This document shows positions 28,101-37,475 of a stretch of DNA of 64,000 nucleotides, piece by piece. This DNA comes from Arthrobacter sp. 31Y. Lineage in GTDB: Bacteria; Actinomycetota; Actinomycetes; Actinomycetales; Micrococcaceae. The position numbers and the translations under genes were made by a program. The notes below the pieces were generated by a model that searched no databases, was not told the DNA's origin, and saw nothing but the letters and a program-made list of their open reading frames with translations. Every line of letters begins with the position of its first letter. The stretch's first letter is position 1. Location: NCBI RefSeq assembly GCF_000526335.1, contig NZ_JAFW01000001.1, forward strand, positions 248,001-312,000, given 5' to 3'.

Positions 28101-28378
28101 GCAGCTGATTCGGGCTTGGCTTCCGCGGTGGCTTCCTCACCCAAGCCCGGCAATGGCTCGGCAGGCTCTACCTTCTTACGGGTGCGGGTTCGGCGCGCTG
28201 GCGCAGCGGGGGCCTCGGCGGGTACATCCGGGGTGGACGCCTCTGCAGCTGGTGCCTCTACGTCAGCAGCAACCTTTGGCGCGGCCTTGCGCCGGGTCCT
28301 GGTGGCTTTCTTGGGCGCTTCCGCAGTTTCCGCGGGAGCTGCTTCGTCATTAACGGCTACAACTTGGTCATTATCCAT
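25166..28378 (-). CDS. rne: Ribonuclease E/G
   Basis: 1070 aa from the ATG at 28378 (MDNDQVVAVNDEAAPAETAE); a frame extension to 28498 is less likely. Central endonuclease for mRNA decay and rRNA/tRNA processing. The catalytic core (~370-790) has the S1 domain (GNVYLGKVQNVLPSMEAAFV), the metal-binding DVNTGKFTG and IVIDFIDM Asp residues, and the zinc-link EHCAGRG. Core is flanked by long disordered Ala/Glu/Pro- and Arg-rich arms on both sides, the actinobacterial layout. The arms probably bind RNA and partner enzymes. Confidence 0.95.
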   Translation of the reverse strand: MDNDQVVAVNDEAAPAETAEAPKKATRTRRKAAPKVAADVEAPAAEASTPDVPAEAPAAPARRTRTRKKVEPAEPLPGLGEEATAEAKPESAAEPALEKPVRRRRTAKPKAEAAEAPAAAAAIEETTTPEKAAQPEATAAEVAAEEPASEAPASEEAPAEDAAPAASTSLFMEPVSITSMIFQAPDLTTVPRVATVEEKAEEPEEEAEAEAGAEGELEDAGSRRRRRSRGRRGRRGTERDENETEDGTESEDEEAPAAEALEEGVTSRRRRRRRRGDQDLELTGGSDDDPPNTVTRVRAPRPITEAAPSNRVTAVKGSTRLEAKKQRRRESRETGRRRQVITEAEFLARRESVDRQMIVRQRDDRIQIGVLEDGVLAEHFVSKTQQDSLIGNVYLGKVQNVLPSMEAAFVDIGRGRNAVLYAGEVNWDAVNLEGQPRRIENALKSGDSVLVQVTKDPVGHKGARLTSQISLPGRYLVYVPGGSMTGISRKLPDVERNRLKRILKDRLPENAGVIVRTAAEGASEEELTHDINRLRAQWEGIEGQASSTKVLAPELLYGEPDLTIKVVRDVFNEDFSKLIVSGDDAWDTIEAYVTYVAPDLVGRLEKWTKDQDIFAAWRIDEQIHKALERKVFLPSGGSLVIDRTEAMTVVDVNTGKFTGSGGNLEETVTKNNLEAAEEVVRQLRLRDIGGIIVIDFIDMVLESNRDLVLRRMVECLGRDRTKHQVAEVTSLGLVQMTRKRMGTGLLEVFGEQCEHCAGRGVVTHDEPVEHRRANVVAAEHHRPHTEVQQPAARTERKRRRGKGGGQALAETPEQVHTTPSAPVAPAAPAEPQDPARQAKAEATRAALATIAAAAHAAHLHDDEVHRAEEQARAAGQHETASAVSGTAVTGEAAANAHEAAVQEARSTPVLRFGGEEVALPFVEHHEEPQAAKPAMSLDLLAEAFSHLGAAPAPEEEAVSAVVPKTAGTQEGTGAQQAAGSSQASAPARAAEEDPEAASAPRGRRGRRNRSASRAQGAANETSVEHHEVAASATRGSAHEAKAPVEPAKPVKRVAADEPIILGVGVPASEL

Positions 28379-28849
28379 ATGTGGCAACACTCCTGCCCCA
28401 GCGACACCGCCACATCCGGCGCCCAGTGGGGCAAATATTGTCAAAACCCGCAGGCGTTGACAGAAGTCGGCAGTATGCCTTCCGGTTCGCACCAGCATTG
28501 GGGTGCGGCAGCCCTGGAAGGCCGATGGCTTTATTCTGAAACCCGTTGTTCTGCTGCCACAACCAGGTGCCGTCCATTGACATGGCGGGCCTACCGAGGA
28601 TCACACGATCCGGGCATGCCCAGCTCATACTGGCGGTCTTGGGAACAAAGTCACCTGACCGGATTTCGAATGTGGATCGACTTCCGGCCATGTTCATTCT
28701 CTCACACCGCCGCACATTCCCGGCGAAAGCCGCTGTGTCGCGGAGCTCCGCCCTTAAGCTGGGGCGGACGCCCAGTCTTCGGAGTTACAATCCTCCCAAG
28801 AGCCCTTCCCGGCTTGCCGGGATATTCGTCGAAAAGGATCACATCCGCG
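28379..28849. other. Gap between divergent rne and VKOR genes
   Basis: 471 bp, no credible gene. It must contain the promoters of rne (leftward) and the VKOR gene (rightward). A minus-strand TTGACA at 28444-28439 could be a -35 element, but no convincing -10 follows at normal spacing. No large repeat or hairpin noticed. Confidence 0.4.
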
Positions 28850-29518
28850 ATGCCAAGCACTGCCAGGGAAAACCTGGCCAATCAAGCCACACGCCAGGTG
28901 GAGGACTTGTCCGTCCATCAGGAATCCCTCCCCACGACGGCCCGCGACAAGCCCTTTGCCATATTGCTGTTGATCACCGGAGTCATCGGCTGGTTGGCGT
29001 CCGGCGCCCTGGTACTGGAGAAACTTGAGGTACTCAAGGACCCCAACCATGTGACCGTGTGCGATGTGAACCCCTTTGTCTCCTGCGGTGCCGTGATGCA
29101 GACACCGCAAAGCTCGGTGTTCGGGTTCCCCAACATGTTCATTGGCATAGTCGCTTTTGCTGTGATCATCACTACGGCCATGGGCATTCTGGCCGGAGCC
29201 AAGTATTCACGGGGTTACTGGCTGGGTCTCCAAGCCGGCGTGACCCTTGGCTTTGCCTTCGTTGTGTGGCTTTGGTCGCAGGCCCTTTACGTCATCCACG
29301 TGCTGTGCCCCTTCTGCATGGTGGTGTGGTCCGCCATGATCCCGCTGTTCGTCTGGGTGACTATCCGCAACGTCACCAGCGGGGTCATCAAGGCGCCACC
29401 CGCAGTGGTCAAGCTGTTGTCAGGGTCGGGATGGATCATCGTCGCCCTGCTGTACGTAGCCGTGATCGCCACGATCTTCTTCTCCTTCATCCACCTGTTC
29501 GTAGCGTCGTCAGCGTAA
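28850..29518 (+). CDS. Vitamin K epoxide reductase family membrane protein
   Basis: 222 aa from the ATG at 28850 (MPSTARENLANQATRQVEDL), preceded by AAGGA. About five membrane helices. Cys pairs typical of VKOR: CDVNPFVSC (~residues 64-72) and CPFC (~145-148). In actinobacteria VKOR re-oxidises DsbA-like proteins using quinone, giving disulfide bonds in exported proteins. No DsbA gene is adjacent, unlike in some relatives. The open frame extends upstream to 28364, but that part lacks coding character. Confidence 0.9.
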   Translation: MPSTARENLANQATRQVEDLSVHQESLPTTARDKPFAILLLITGVIGWLASGALVLEKLEVLKDPNHVTVCDVNPFVSCGAVMQTPQSSVFGFPNMFIGIVAFAVIITTAMGILAGAKYSRGYWLGLQAGVTLGFAFVVWLWSQALYVIHVLCPFCMVVWSAMIPLFVWVTIRNVTSGVIKAPPAVVKLLSGSGWIIVALLYVAVIATIFFSFIHLFVASSA

Positions 29519-29541
29519 ACCAAGACCATAGCCGTCGAGAT

Positions 29542-29586
29542 AACAGTTAAGGCCAATGTTCATGGTGAACATTGGCCTTAACTGTT
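29542..29586. terminator. Bidirectional terminator between VKOR and ndk
   Basis: Perfect 21-bp stem from AACAGTTAAGGCCAATG to CATTGGCCTTAACTGTT with a TGG loop, between two converging genes. Confidence 0.92.
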
Positions 29587-29602
29587 GTCTCAGTGGGGTT
29601 GT

Positions 29603-30022
29603 TTAGCCCTGGAACCAGATCTTGATTTCACGTTCCGCGGAGTCAACCGAGTCAGAGCCGTGAACAAGGTTCTGCTGAACTGCCAAACCCCAGTCGCGGC
29701 CGAAGTCGCCGCGGATGGTGCCCGGAGCCGCCGTCGTCGGATCCGTGGTTCCGGCCAGCGAGCGGAAGCCTTCGATCACACGGTGGCCCTCGAAGACCGC
29801 AGCGATGACCGGTCCGCTGAGCATGAACTCAACCAACGGCTCGTAGAACGGCTTGCCCACGTGTTCCTCATAGTGCTGCTCCAGCAGTTCGCGGGTCGCG
29901 TTGACCTTCTTCAGCTCCGCCAGGGTGTAGCCCTTGGCTTCGATCCGGGCGAGGATGGTTCCGCCCAGGTTGCGGGCGACGCCGTCGGGCTTGACCAGGA
30001 CAAGGGTCCGTTCAATGCTCAC
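29603..30022 (-). CDS. ndk: Nucleoside diphosphate kinase
   Basis: 139 aa, the usual length. Transfers the terminal phosphate between NTPs and NDPs. Starts MSIERTLVLVKPDGVARN and carries the active-site His in NLVHGSDSVDSAEREI (~116). Follows folC and a DUF4233 gene in the same direction. Confidence 0.98.
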   Translation of the reverse strand: MSIERTLVLVKPDGVARNLGGTILARIEAKGYTLAELKKVNATRELLEQHYEEHVGKPFYEPLVEFMLSGPVIAAVFEGHRVIEGFRSLAGTTDPTTAAPGTIRGDFGRDWGLAVQQNLVHGSDSVDSAEREIKIWFQG

Positions 30023-30063
30023 AGTTGCTCCAATATGGTTGGTCGGTGGTTTTCCCAGCCAGT

Positions 30064-30516
30064 TTACGGGGTTTGAGGGCCAGCTTCGTCACTGTGTGCC
30101 GCGTTCCATTCAGCCTGCTCGCGGTCCCGCTGTGCCACCTCGCGGTCAATCCTCATGCCCGCCCTGATCCCGTACCACCAGCAGATCGCAAACAGAATCC
30201 CGATGATGAACATGGTGGGCTCGGCGAAGCCCGTCAGGATCAGCACCAGTTGCAGCCCCCAGCCAAGGGCGATGCCCCACGGCTTCGACAGCACGGCACA
30301 GGCTAGAACCAGCACCACCGTCAGCGCGATACCGACCCCCAGGATGATGCCGGGTTCAACTTCCCCGCGCCTCAAGCCGAAGACCGCCAGCGTGCCGAAG
30401 AAAGCAACGAACGCTTCGAGCAGGAGAACGGTGGATGCGAACATCACCTTCGTGGACCGGCGCTTCTTGGGCATGCCCGGCCGCCATTCGCGCTGCGCCT
30501 TGGTCATTTTCGCCAT
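30064..30516 (-). CDS. DUF4233 membrane protein
   Basis: 150 aa with four predicted membrane helices (~25-125), basic N-terminus (KKRRSTKVMF) and an acidic C-terminal tail. The segment order and position directly after folC fit the DUF4233 family of actinobacteria. ATG at 30516 starts one base after the folC stop; a GTG at 30525 is an alternative. Function unknown. Confidence 0.85.
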   Translation of the reverse strand: MAKMTKAQREWRPGMPKKRRSTKVMFASTVLLLEAFVAFFGTLAVFGLRRGEVEPGIILGVGIALTVVLVLACAVLSKPWGIALGWGLQLVLILTGFAEPTMFIIGILFAICWWYGIRAGMRIDREVAQRDREQAEWNAAHSDEAGPQTP

Positions 30517-30517
30517 A

Positions 30518-31879
30518 CTAGGCACTCGCCTTTCCGAGCAGGATACGGGCCTCGGCCACCACGGTAATGGAGCCGGTCACCAGGACGCCTCCTGCGAGGT
30601 CATCGTTGGATTCCGCGCGCTCCACGGCCCATTCAAGGGCGTCATCAAGCTTCTCCGCGATGTGGACGTTGTCCTCGCCAAAGCCGAGGTCGACGGCGAG
30701 TTCAGCCAGTTCCGCTGCCGGAACTGCCCGCGCTGAGTTGGACTGAGTGAAGCAGAATTCCCCGGCGAGGCCGCCCAGCGATTCCTTGAGCGTTTTCAGG
30801 ATTTCCTCAGCATCCTTCTCTCGCAGGACACCAACCACCACCACGAGTTTGCTGAAGCTGAAAGCCTCCTGGATCGCTTCCGCCGATACGCGGATCCCGT
30901 CCGGGTTGTGGGCAGCATCCACCACCACGGTGGGTGCAGTGCGCACAACTTCCAGCCGGCCGGGCGAGGTCACGGTACCGAAGGCTTCCTTCAGCACCTC
31001 GGCGTCGAGTTCCTTCTCTCCCCCGCCGAAGAATGCTTCCAAGGCCGCCACGGCCACGGCGGCATTTTCTGCCTGGTGGGCGCCGTGCAAGGGCAGGAGC
31101 AGGTCTTCGTAGCGTCCGGCGAGTCCCTGGATGGTGAGGACCTGACCACCAACGGCAACACTGCGGGACTCCACACCAAATTCAACGCCCTCGAAACGGA
31201 ACGGCACATCTACTTCGCGGGCCTTCTCCAACAGGACCTGCGCAGCGTCCACCGGCTGGGCAGCGCTCACCAGGAAGCCGCCCGGCTTGATGATGCCGGC
31301 CTTCTCATGGGCGATGTCCTCGGTGGTGTCTCCCAGAAGATCCGTGTGGTCCAGAGAAATCGGCGTGATGACAGAGACCTGACCGTCGCCGACGTTCGTG
31401 GCATCGGTAATGCCGCCCAAGCCAACCTCCATGACAGCAACATCAACAGGCTGGTCGGCGAACACCGCAAAGCCCAGGATGGTCAAGCACTCAAAGTAGG
31501 TCAGGCGGGGTTGGTCTTCGGCAACCAGCTCACTGTCCACGATTTCCAGGTAGGGACGGATCTCGTCCCAAATACGCACAAAGGTGGCGTCGGGAACCGG
31601 TTCGCCGTCAATGCTGATGCGCTCGGTGACCTTGGACAGGTGCGGGCTGGTGTACCGGCCGGTACTGAGTCCGTGGGCGCGCAGCCCTGCTTCGATCATG
31701 CGGGCAGTGGACGTCTTTCCGTTGGTACCCGTGATGTGGATGATCGGATAAGCCTTGTTGGGCTCCCCCAGTACATCCATGGCACGGAACAGCGGAGCAA
31801 GGCGCGGTTCCATCTTGTTCTCCGGAGCGCGCCCCAGGAGTTCCGCGTAGACACTTTCCACAGAGAATTCGTCAGCCAT
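30518..31879 (-). CDS. folC: Bifunctional folylpolyglutamate synthase / dihydrofolate synthase
   Basis: 453 aa. Adds Glu to dihydropteroate and extends folate polyglutamates. Mur-ligase fold: ATP loop HITGTNGKTSTARMIEAGL (~48), FECLTILGFAVFA, the metal-binding HEKAGIIKPGG (~195) and VVVDAAHNPDG (~318). It begins 3 bp after ileS and is followed by DUF4233, so the three are one operon. Confidence 0.96.
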   Translation of the reverse strand: MADEFSVESVYAELLGRAPENKMEPRLAPLFRAMDVLGEPNKAYPIIHITGTNGKTSTARMIEAGLRAHGLSTGRYTSPHLSKVTERISIDGEPVPDATFVRIWDEIRPYLEIVDSELVAEDQPRLTYFECLTILGFAVFADQPVDVAVMEVGLGGITDATNVGDGQVSVITPISLDHTDLLGDTTEDIAHEKAGIIKPGGFLVSAAQPVDAAQVLLEKAREVDVPFRFEGVEFGVESRSVAVGGQVLTIQGLAGRYEDLLLPLHGAHQAENAAVAVAALEAFFGGGEKELDAEVLKEAFGTVTSPGRLEVVRTAPTVVVDAAHNPDGIRVSAEAIQEAFSFSKLVVVVGVLREKDAEEILKTLKESLGGLAGEFCFTQSNSARAVPAAELAELAVDLGFGEDNVHIAEKLDDALEWAVERAESNDDLAGGVLVTGSITVVAEARILLGKASA

Positions 31880-31882
31880 GAT

Positions 31883-34800
31883 TCAGGCTCCTGCCTTCGT
31901 GACGGTGACCTTCGGTTCGTCGACGTCAGCCAATGTGACCTCAAGTTCTAACGTCAGCGTTTCGGTCTTGACGAGCTCAGCGTTGGCTTCCAAGGCGTCG
32001 AGGACGTCCTGTGTGGCCTCCACCGATGTACGGATGCGGTCGCTGACGTTCAGGCCGGCGTCCTTGCGTGCTTGCTGGATGGCGCGCACCATATCGCGGG
32101 CCAAGCCTTCTGCAGCCAGTTCCGGAGTGACCTCGGTGTTGAGGACCACAAAGCCTCCGCCGGGAAGCACGGCAACTGCCTTCTTGGCGGCAGCACCGCC
32201 GTCGGCCGCTTCTGCCACCACTGTCTCCAGCGTGTATTCCTGGGGCTCCAGTTCCAGGCCACCGGCCACCACGAGGCCGGCATCGCTGACGGACCAGTCA
32301 CCGGACTTTGAGCCCTTGATGGCTTGCTGAACGTTCTTGCCAAGGCGCGGGCCAGCGGCACGGGCGTTCACCACGAGCTTCTGCTCGATGCCGAACTCCT
32401 CCGGCGAAGCAGTAGCGGCGTCGAGCAAACGTACCGAACGCAGGTTCAGCTCATCAGCGACGACGGCGGCAAAGCCTTCCAGCGCATCTGCACCGGGTGC
32501 CACCACAGTCAGTTCCTGCAACGGCAGGCGAACACGGAGGTTCGCTGCCTTGCGCAAGCTGGATCCGGTTGAACAGATCTGCTGGACCCGGTCCATCGCC
32601 TCAACCAGTTCAGGGTTGGAGGGGAACAGCGAAGCGTCCGGCCAGTCCGCCAAGTGCACCGAACGGCCACCCGTCAGTCCGCGCCAGATCTCTTCTGATA
32701 CCAGCGGGAGCAAGGAAGCAGAGACACGGCACACCGTTTCAAGAGCCGTGTGCAGGGCGTCGAAAGCGTCAACATTCTCGTCGAAGAAGCGCTGGCGGCT
32801 GCGGCGGACGTACCAGTTGGTGAGCATGTCCAAGTAGCTGCGAAGTTCATCGCAGGCGCCGGAGATGTCGTACGTGTCCAGGCTGGTAGTGACGTTGCGG
32901 ACCAGGTCCCCGGTGTTGGCCAGGAGGTACTGGTCCAGCGTGTCGGCGTAGCCGTCGTAGCGCAGCTTTGCTTCGTACCCGGAGCCACCGTTAGCTGCGT
33001 TCGTGTACAGAGTGAAGAAGCTGTACACGTTCCACAGTGGCAGGATGACCTGACGAACGCCGTCGCGGATACCTTGCTCGGTGACCACCAGGTTGCCACC
33101 GCGCAGGATGGGGCTGGACATGAGGAACCAGCGCATGGCATCGGAACCGTCGCGGTCCAGGACCTCGGACACATCCGGGTAGTTGCGAAGGCTTTTGGAC
33201 ATCTTCTGTCCATCGGAGCCCAGCACGATGCCGTGGCTGATGACATTGCGGAATGCCGGTCGGTCAAAGAGTGCGGTGGAGAGGATGTGGAGCATGTAGA
33301 ACCAGCCACGGGTCTGGCCGATGTACTCCACGATGAAGTCCGCGGGGTTGTGGGTGTCGAACCAGTCCTGGTTCTGGAATGGGTAGTGGACCTGGCCGTA
33401 AGGCATGGATCCGGAGTCGAACCACACGTCCAGCACGTCCTCCACGCGGCGCATGGTGGATTTACCCGTGGGGTCGTCCGGGTTGGGCCGCGTCAGCTCG
33501 TCGATGAACGGGCGGTGCAGGTCCACCTGTCCTTCATTGTTGACGGGCAGGCGGCCGAAGTCGGACTCCATCTCGGCCAAGGAACCGTAGACGTCCGTAC
33601 GCGGGTACTCAGGATCGTCGGACTGCCACACCGGGATGGGCGAGCCCCAGTAGCGGTTACGGCTGATGGACCAGTCGCGGGCGTTGTCCAGCCACTTGCC
33701 GAACTGGCCGTCCTTGACGTTGCCCGGGATCCAGTTGATTTCCTGGTTCAGCTCGGACATACGGTCCTTGAACTTGGTGACCTCCACGTACCAGGAAGAT
33801 ACCGCACGGTAGATCAGAGGGTTCCGGCAGCGCCAGCAGTGCGGGTAGCTGTGCTCGTAGCTGGCCTGGCGGACCAAGCGGCCATCGGCGCGGAGCACCT
33901 GGGTGATGGGCTTGTTGGCGTCGAAGACCTGCAAACCCACGATCGATGCCAATTCACCGTGTGCAAACAAAGGCAGGAACTTGGCGCCCTCGTCCACGGA
34001 GAGGACCACGGGGATGCCGGCGTCTTCACAGACCTTCTGGTCATCCTCACCGTAGGCCGGAGCCTGGTGAACGACGCCGGTGCCGTCGGTGGTGGTGACG
34101 TAATCGGCCACCAGGAATCGCCAGGCGTTTTGGGTGCCGTACTTCTCGGCATCGGCAAAGTCATTCCACAGTGGTTCGTACTCGAGGCCGGCCAGCTCGG
34201 CACCCGTGTGGGTGGAAACAACAGCGGCAGTGGCGGCAGCGGCGTCGTCGTACCCCAAGTCTTTGGCGTAGGACCCCAGCAGGTCAGCTGCGAGCAGGAA
34301 GCTGCCCGTTACCGGCGCCTCAGCGGACGCTGCCTTGACGCCGTTGGGTCCTGCGGGCAGGACGGCATAGGAGATGTCGGGCCCGACGGCGAGCGCCAGG
34401 TTGGTGGGCAACGTCCAAGGCGTGGTGGTCCAGGCGAGCGCCTGAACGCCTGCAAGGTCCTTGGAGAGTGCGGATTCTCCTGCCTTGATGGGGAACGTGA
34501 CCGTGACCGTCTGATCCTGGCGGTTCTTGTAGACGTCGTCGTCCATGCGGAGTTCATGGTTGGACAGCGGCGTCTCGTCCTTCCAGCAGTACGGAAGGAC
34601 ACGGTAACCGTTGTAGGTGAGGCCCTTCTCGTGAAGCTGCTTAAAGGCCCAGAGCACCGATTCCATGTACTCGACGTTGAGGGTCTTGTAGTCGTTCTCG
34701 AAGTCAACCCAACGGGCTTGGCGGGTGACGTAGGCCTTCCACTCGTTGGCGTACTTCATGACAGAGGCACGGCAGGCGTCATTGAACTTATCGATGCCCA

Positions 34801-35179
34801 TGGCTTCGATCTGCGTCTTGTCCGTCATGCCCAACTGCTTCATCGCTTCAAGCTCTGCCGGCAGTCCGTGCGTGTCCCAGCCGAAGCGGCGTTCCACTCG
34901 CTTGCCGCGCTGGGTCTGGTAGCGGCCTACCAGGTCCTTGGCGTAGCCGGTCAGCAGGTGCCCGTAGTGCGGGAGGCCGTTGGCGAAGGGAGGGCCATCG
35001 TAGAAGACGAATTCGTTGCTGCCGTCCTTGCCCGCATCGCGTTGGTCGATGCTGGCCTGGAAGGTGCCGTCTTCATCCCAGTATTTGAGGATGCGCTCTT
35101 CGATTTCCGGGAACTTCACGGAAGCGGACACGCCGTGCGTGCCGGACGAAGACGCTGAGGCCTTGGGGTAGTGGGTCAT
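31883..35179 (-). CDS. ileS: Isoleucine-tRNA ligase, long form
   Basis: 1098 aa from the ATG at 35179 ([16 protein letters not shown]) with AGGA seven bases upstream. The HIGH motif is HYGH (in [16 protein letters not shown], ~70), the editing domain contains [18 protein letters not shown] (~375) and KMSKS is in [11 protein letters not shown] (~650). The length and HYGH variant fit the long, eukaryote-like IleRS class that is often less sensitive to mupirocin; that property is inferred. Expression should be set by the T-box upstream. Confidence 0.96.
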   Translation of the reverse strand: MTHYPKASASSSGTHGVSASVKFPEIEERILKYWDEDGTFQASIDQRDAGKDGSNEFVFYDGPPFANGLPHYGHLLTGYAKDLVGRYQTQRGKRVERRFGWDTHGLPAELEAMKQLGMTDKTQIEAMGIDKFNDACRASVMKYANEWKAYVTRQARWVDFENDYKTLNVEYMESVLWAFKQLHEKGLTYNGYRVLPYCWKDETPLSNHELRMDDDVYKNRQDQTVTVTFPIKAGESALSKDLAGVQALAWTTTPWTLPTNLALAVGPDISYAVLPAGPNGVKAASAEAPVTGSFLLAADLLGSYAKDLGYDDAAAATAAVVSTHTGAELAGLEYEPLWNDFADAEKYGTQNAWRFLVADYVTTTDGTGVVHQAPAYGEDDQKVCEDAGIPVVLSVDEGAKFLPLFAHGELASIVGLQVFDANKPITQVLRADGRLVRQASYEHSYPHCWRCRNPLIYRAVSSWYVEVTKFKDRMSELNQEINWIPGNVKDGQFGKWLDNARDWSISRNRYWGSPIPVWQSDDPEYPRTDVYGSLAEMESDFGRLPVNNEGQVDLHRPFIDELTRPNPDDPTGKSTMRRVEDVLDVWFDSGSMPYGQVHYPFQNQDWFDTHNPADFIVEYIGQTRGWFYMLHILSTALFDRPAFRNVISHGIVLGSDGQKMSKSLRNYPDVSEVLDRDGSDAMRWFLMSSPILRGGNLVVTEQGIRDGVRQVILPLWNVYSFFTLYTNAANGGSGYEAKLRYDGYADTLDQYLLANTGDLVRNVTTSLDTYDISGACDELRSYLDMLTNWYVRRSRQRFFDENVDAFDALHTALETVCRVSASLLPLVSEEIWRGLTGGRSVHLADWPDASLFPSNPELVEAMDRVQQICSTGSSLRKAANLRVRLPLQELTVVAPGADALEGFAAVVADELNLRSVRLLDAATASPEEFGIEQKLVVNARAAGPRLGKNVQQAIKGSKSGDWSVSDAGLVVAGGLELEPQEYTLETVVAEAADGGAAAKKAVAVLPGGGFVVLNTEVTPELAAEGLARDMVRAIQQARKDAGLNVSDRIRTSVEATQDVLDALEANAELVKTETLTLELEVTLADVDEPKVTVTKAGA

Positions 35180-35185
35180 CTCATA

Positions 35186-35420
35186 TCCTGTGATAGCTGG
35201 TTGACTGTCAGGATGCGAGGACGGCTTCTGTGCTGCCTGTCGGCTGCGCAGGTACCGCGGTACCACCTCACTTACCGGAATACGGGATCCCGGCCTCTCA
35301 TTACTGCTGTGACGGGCTTACCCGTCCGGTTCTACTGGGCGCCTGCCACCTTGCTGATGGTTGGTGCCGTTCTTCCGGAAGCTCACCGGTGATGGCCGGG
35401 TCAAAGCTAGTCCTTCAAGT
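35186..35420 (-). promoter_or_regulatory. T-box riboswitch of ileS (translational type)
   Basis: On the minus strand the T-box core AGGTGGTACCGCGG lies at 35268-35255. About 120 nt upstream GGCCATCACCGG gives a probable isoleucine specifier ATC at 35393-35391, within a stem I whose apical part is CTTCCGGAAGAACGG. The SD AGGA (35189-35186) before ileS lies close downstream and no terminator stem is seen, consistent with the actinobacterial T-box that controls translation. Confidence 0.9.
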
Positions 35421-35482
35421 CTAGCGGCAGTGGGACGCCTGCTCTACCCGGACGTTCATCCCCTGGTGGGAGCCCAGCGGCC

Positions 35483-36550
35483 ATGGCGGTGAATAGACTC
35501 GAAGCCATGACGCACCCATCCCCCGCCCTTCCAGCAACCAGACCGGCTCGTCGCCGGCCTTCCGTGGCATGGTCCGTGCTGGCTCTGCTGATGGTGCTGC
35601 CGGTGGCGGGGGTATCAATGTTCCGGGCAATCCCTGTGGAATGGCCCCTCATCGTGGTGCAACTGCTGTCCTTCACACCTTGGATGGTGGTGCCCGCTCT
35701 CGTCGCATTGGTCCTGGCCTTGGCAGGACGCCGCCTCTGGGTGGTCATAACGACGGCGGCCCTGCTGGCTGCCCAGCTGTTCTGGCTGTTTCCGCTTGAC
35801 GCCGGAAAGGAGCAAGGCCTTCCTGCAGGGACCGCATCCGTCCCCGTGGAAGTGATGAGCCTGAACTCTGAATACGGGGAAGCGGACGCCGCCAGCATCG
35901 TGAGGCTTGTCCGTGAGAACGGCATTCAACTGCTGACTCTTCAGGAGCACACACAGGGATTTGAGGACCGCCTGCAGTCCGAGGGCTTGGATCAACTGCT
36001 GCCCAACCGGCTCAGTGAACCCAGTGACGACGCGTCCGGTGGCGCCGTGTATTCGGTGTTCCCGCTGGAGGCCGTGGGACTTTTGCCTGACACCCCGTTC
36101 CGGATGGATGTCACCCGGGTACTGATCACAAATGCGGGGGCCGGTACAACGGCCACCTTGAACCTCACCAATGTCCACGCCCTTCCGCCCGTTGATGAGC
36201 GGATCGGTCAGTGGCGCAGCGACTTGGACAAAGTGGCCCGCCAGGCATCCCGCCCAGGAAGTCAGTTGCTGGTGGGTGACTACAACGCCACGTACGATCA
36301 CTCCGAGTTCAGGGCGTTGCTGGATACTGCCATAGCAGGTCAAGACGGCAGGAAGCTGGTGGATGTGGGGACGGCCTTCGGCGGGCGGTTCTCTCCCACG
36401 TGGCCGATGGAGGGTCCGCCGCTGCCCGGGATTGTCATCGACCATATGGTGACGTCACCCCGGATCAGCAGCAGCGACTACTCGGTCCACCAGATTCCCG
36501 GCAGCGATCATGCGGCCATCATGGCCCGGCTGGTCATTCCCGCGGGATAA
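35483..36550 (+). CDS. Membrane-anchored endonuclease/exonuclease/phosphatase family protein
   Basis: 355 aa (347 if the ATG at 35507, MTHPSPALPA, is used). Three N-terminal membrane segments (~33-100) then an extracytoplasmic EEP domain: MSLNSEYGEAD, TLQEH (catalytic Glu), NVHALPPVD, VGDYNATYDH (Asp/Asn) and GSDHAAIMA (His). The fold hydrolyses phosphodiesters or phosphomonoesters; substrate unknown. Divergent from ileS and convergent with the SDR gene. Confidence 0.88.
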   Translation: MAVNRLEAMTHPSPALPATRPARRRPSVAWSVLALLMVLPVAGVSMFRAIPVEWPLIVVQLLSFTPWMVVPALVALVLALAGRRLWVVITTAALLAAQLFWLFPLDAGKEQGLPAGTASVPVEVMSLNSEYGEADAASIVRLVRENGIQLLTLQEHTQGFEDRLQSEGLDQLLPNRLSEPSDDASGGAVYSVFPLEAVGLLPDTPFRMDVTRVLITNAGAGTTATLNLTNVHALPPVDERIGQWRSDLDKVARQASRPGSQLLVGDYNATYDHSEFRALLDTAIAGQDGRKLVDVGTAFGGRFSPTWPMEGPPLPGIVIDHMVTSPRISSSDYSVHQIPGSDHAAIMARLVIPAG

Positions 36551-36562
36551 CACGTTGCCCCG

Positions 36563-36598
36563 CCGCTAAACCGTGGCTGGCCGGCAACGGTCTAGCGG
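36563..36598. terminator. Hairpin between converging genes
   Basis: Stem CCGCTAAACCGT / ACGGTCTAGCGG with one A-C mismatch, between the EEP and SDR gene ends. T-tract is weak. Confidence 0.6.
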
Positions 36599-36611
36599 TG
36601 TGGCAACGGCT

Positions 36612-37403
36612 TTAGCCTTCTTTGCGGACCAGCTTGTGATTGGCAGCCTGCGCCACTGGGCGGACCACGATCTGGTCGAGGTTGACGTGATGGGGCAGTG
36701 ACACGGCGTACTTGACCACATCTGCCACATCCCCGGCGGTCAGGGGCTTCTCAACACCTGCATAGACCTTCGCGGCTGCATCCTTGTCACCCAGGCGGTT
36801 CAGGGCGAATTCCTCGGTATAAACCAGGCCCGGAGCCACCTCGATGACCCGGACGTTGTTGCCCACTTCTTCCAGGCGCAGGGCATTGGTCATGGCGTGC
36901 TGGGCAAACTTTGCTGCGTTGTAGCCAGCGCCTCCCTCATAGGCAGACAGTCCGGCGGTCGAAGTGAGGTTCAGGACGGTTCCTTCGCCATTCTCCCGGA
37001 GCATGGGCAGGAAGGCGCGGGTGATCTTCATGGTGCCCAGGACGTTCACCTGGTACATCCAGTCCCAGTCTTCCGTGTCGGCGTTCGCGATGGTGTCTGC
37101 GCCGCGGGCTCCGCCGGCGATGTTGATGAGGGTGTCAGCACCTCCGGCTTTGGTGACGGCCGCGAGCAAGGCGGCAACGTCGTCGTCGTTGGTGATGTCT
37201 GCCGGGAACGGCACTGCGCCGGTTTCAGCGCCCAGCGCTCCCAGCCTGTCAGCCCTGCGCGCTACGGCGAAGACTTTCCATCCGGTGGAGACCAAAGCCT
37301 TGACGGTAGCCTCGCCGATTCCGGTGCTGGCCCCGGTAACAACGGCCGTCTTGTTCTGTCCTGAATTCTGTCCTAAAGGGGTGCTGTGCGCTGCCAAAGT
37401 CAT
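36612..37403 (-). CDS. Short-chain dehydrogenase/reductase
   Basis: 263 aa, classical SDR: cofactor loop VVTGASTGIGEATVKAL (~20), NIAGGARG (~96), catalytic Ser in LNLTSTAGLSAYEGG (~145) and YNAAK (~160). Arg residues after the second strand (FAVARRADR) favour NADP(H). No operon partners; substrate unknown. It is divergent from valS with about 70 bp between them. Confidence 0.92.
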   Translation of the reverse strand: MTLAAHSTPLGQNSGQNKTAVVTGASTGIGEATVKALVSTGWKVFAVARRADRLGALGAETGAVPFPADITNDDDVAALLAAVTKAGGADTLINIAGGARGADTIANADTEDWDWMYQVNVLGTMKITRAFLPMLRENGEGTVLNLTSTAGLSAYEGGAGYNAAKFAQHAMTNALRLEEVGNNVRVIEVAPGLVYTEEFALNRLGDKDAAAKVYAGVEKPLTAGDVADVVKYAVSLPHHVNLDQIVVRPVAQAANHKLVRKEG

Positions 37404-37475
37404 GCCACCACCATATCCGGGGTGCCTATTCCTACCGCGGCAGGCTGTAATGCCAGGCCATGAAACAATTGATCC

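Noticed and set aside
25061..28108. Very long open frame antisense to RNase E (about 1015 codons).
   Set aside because: It lies opposite a gene with full catalytic motifs; the composition (Gly/Ser/Arg-rich) is that of a high-GC shadow.
32750..35158. Long open frame antisense to ileS (about 800 codons).
   Set aside because: Antisense of a synthetase with HYGH and KMSKS motifs; no domain is visible in the translation.
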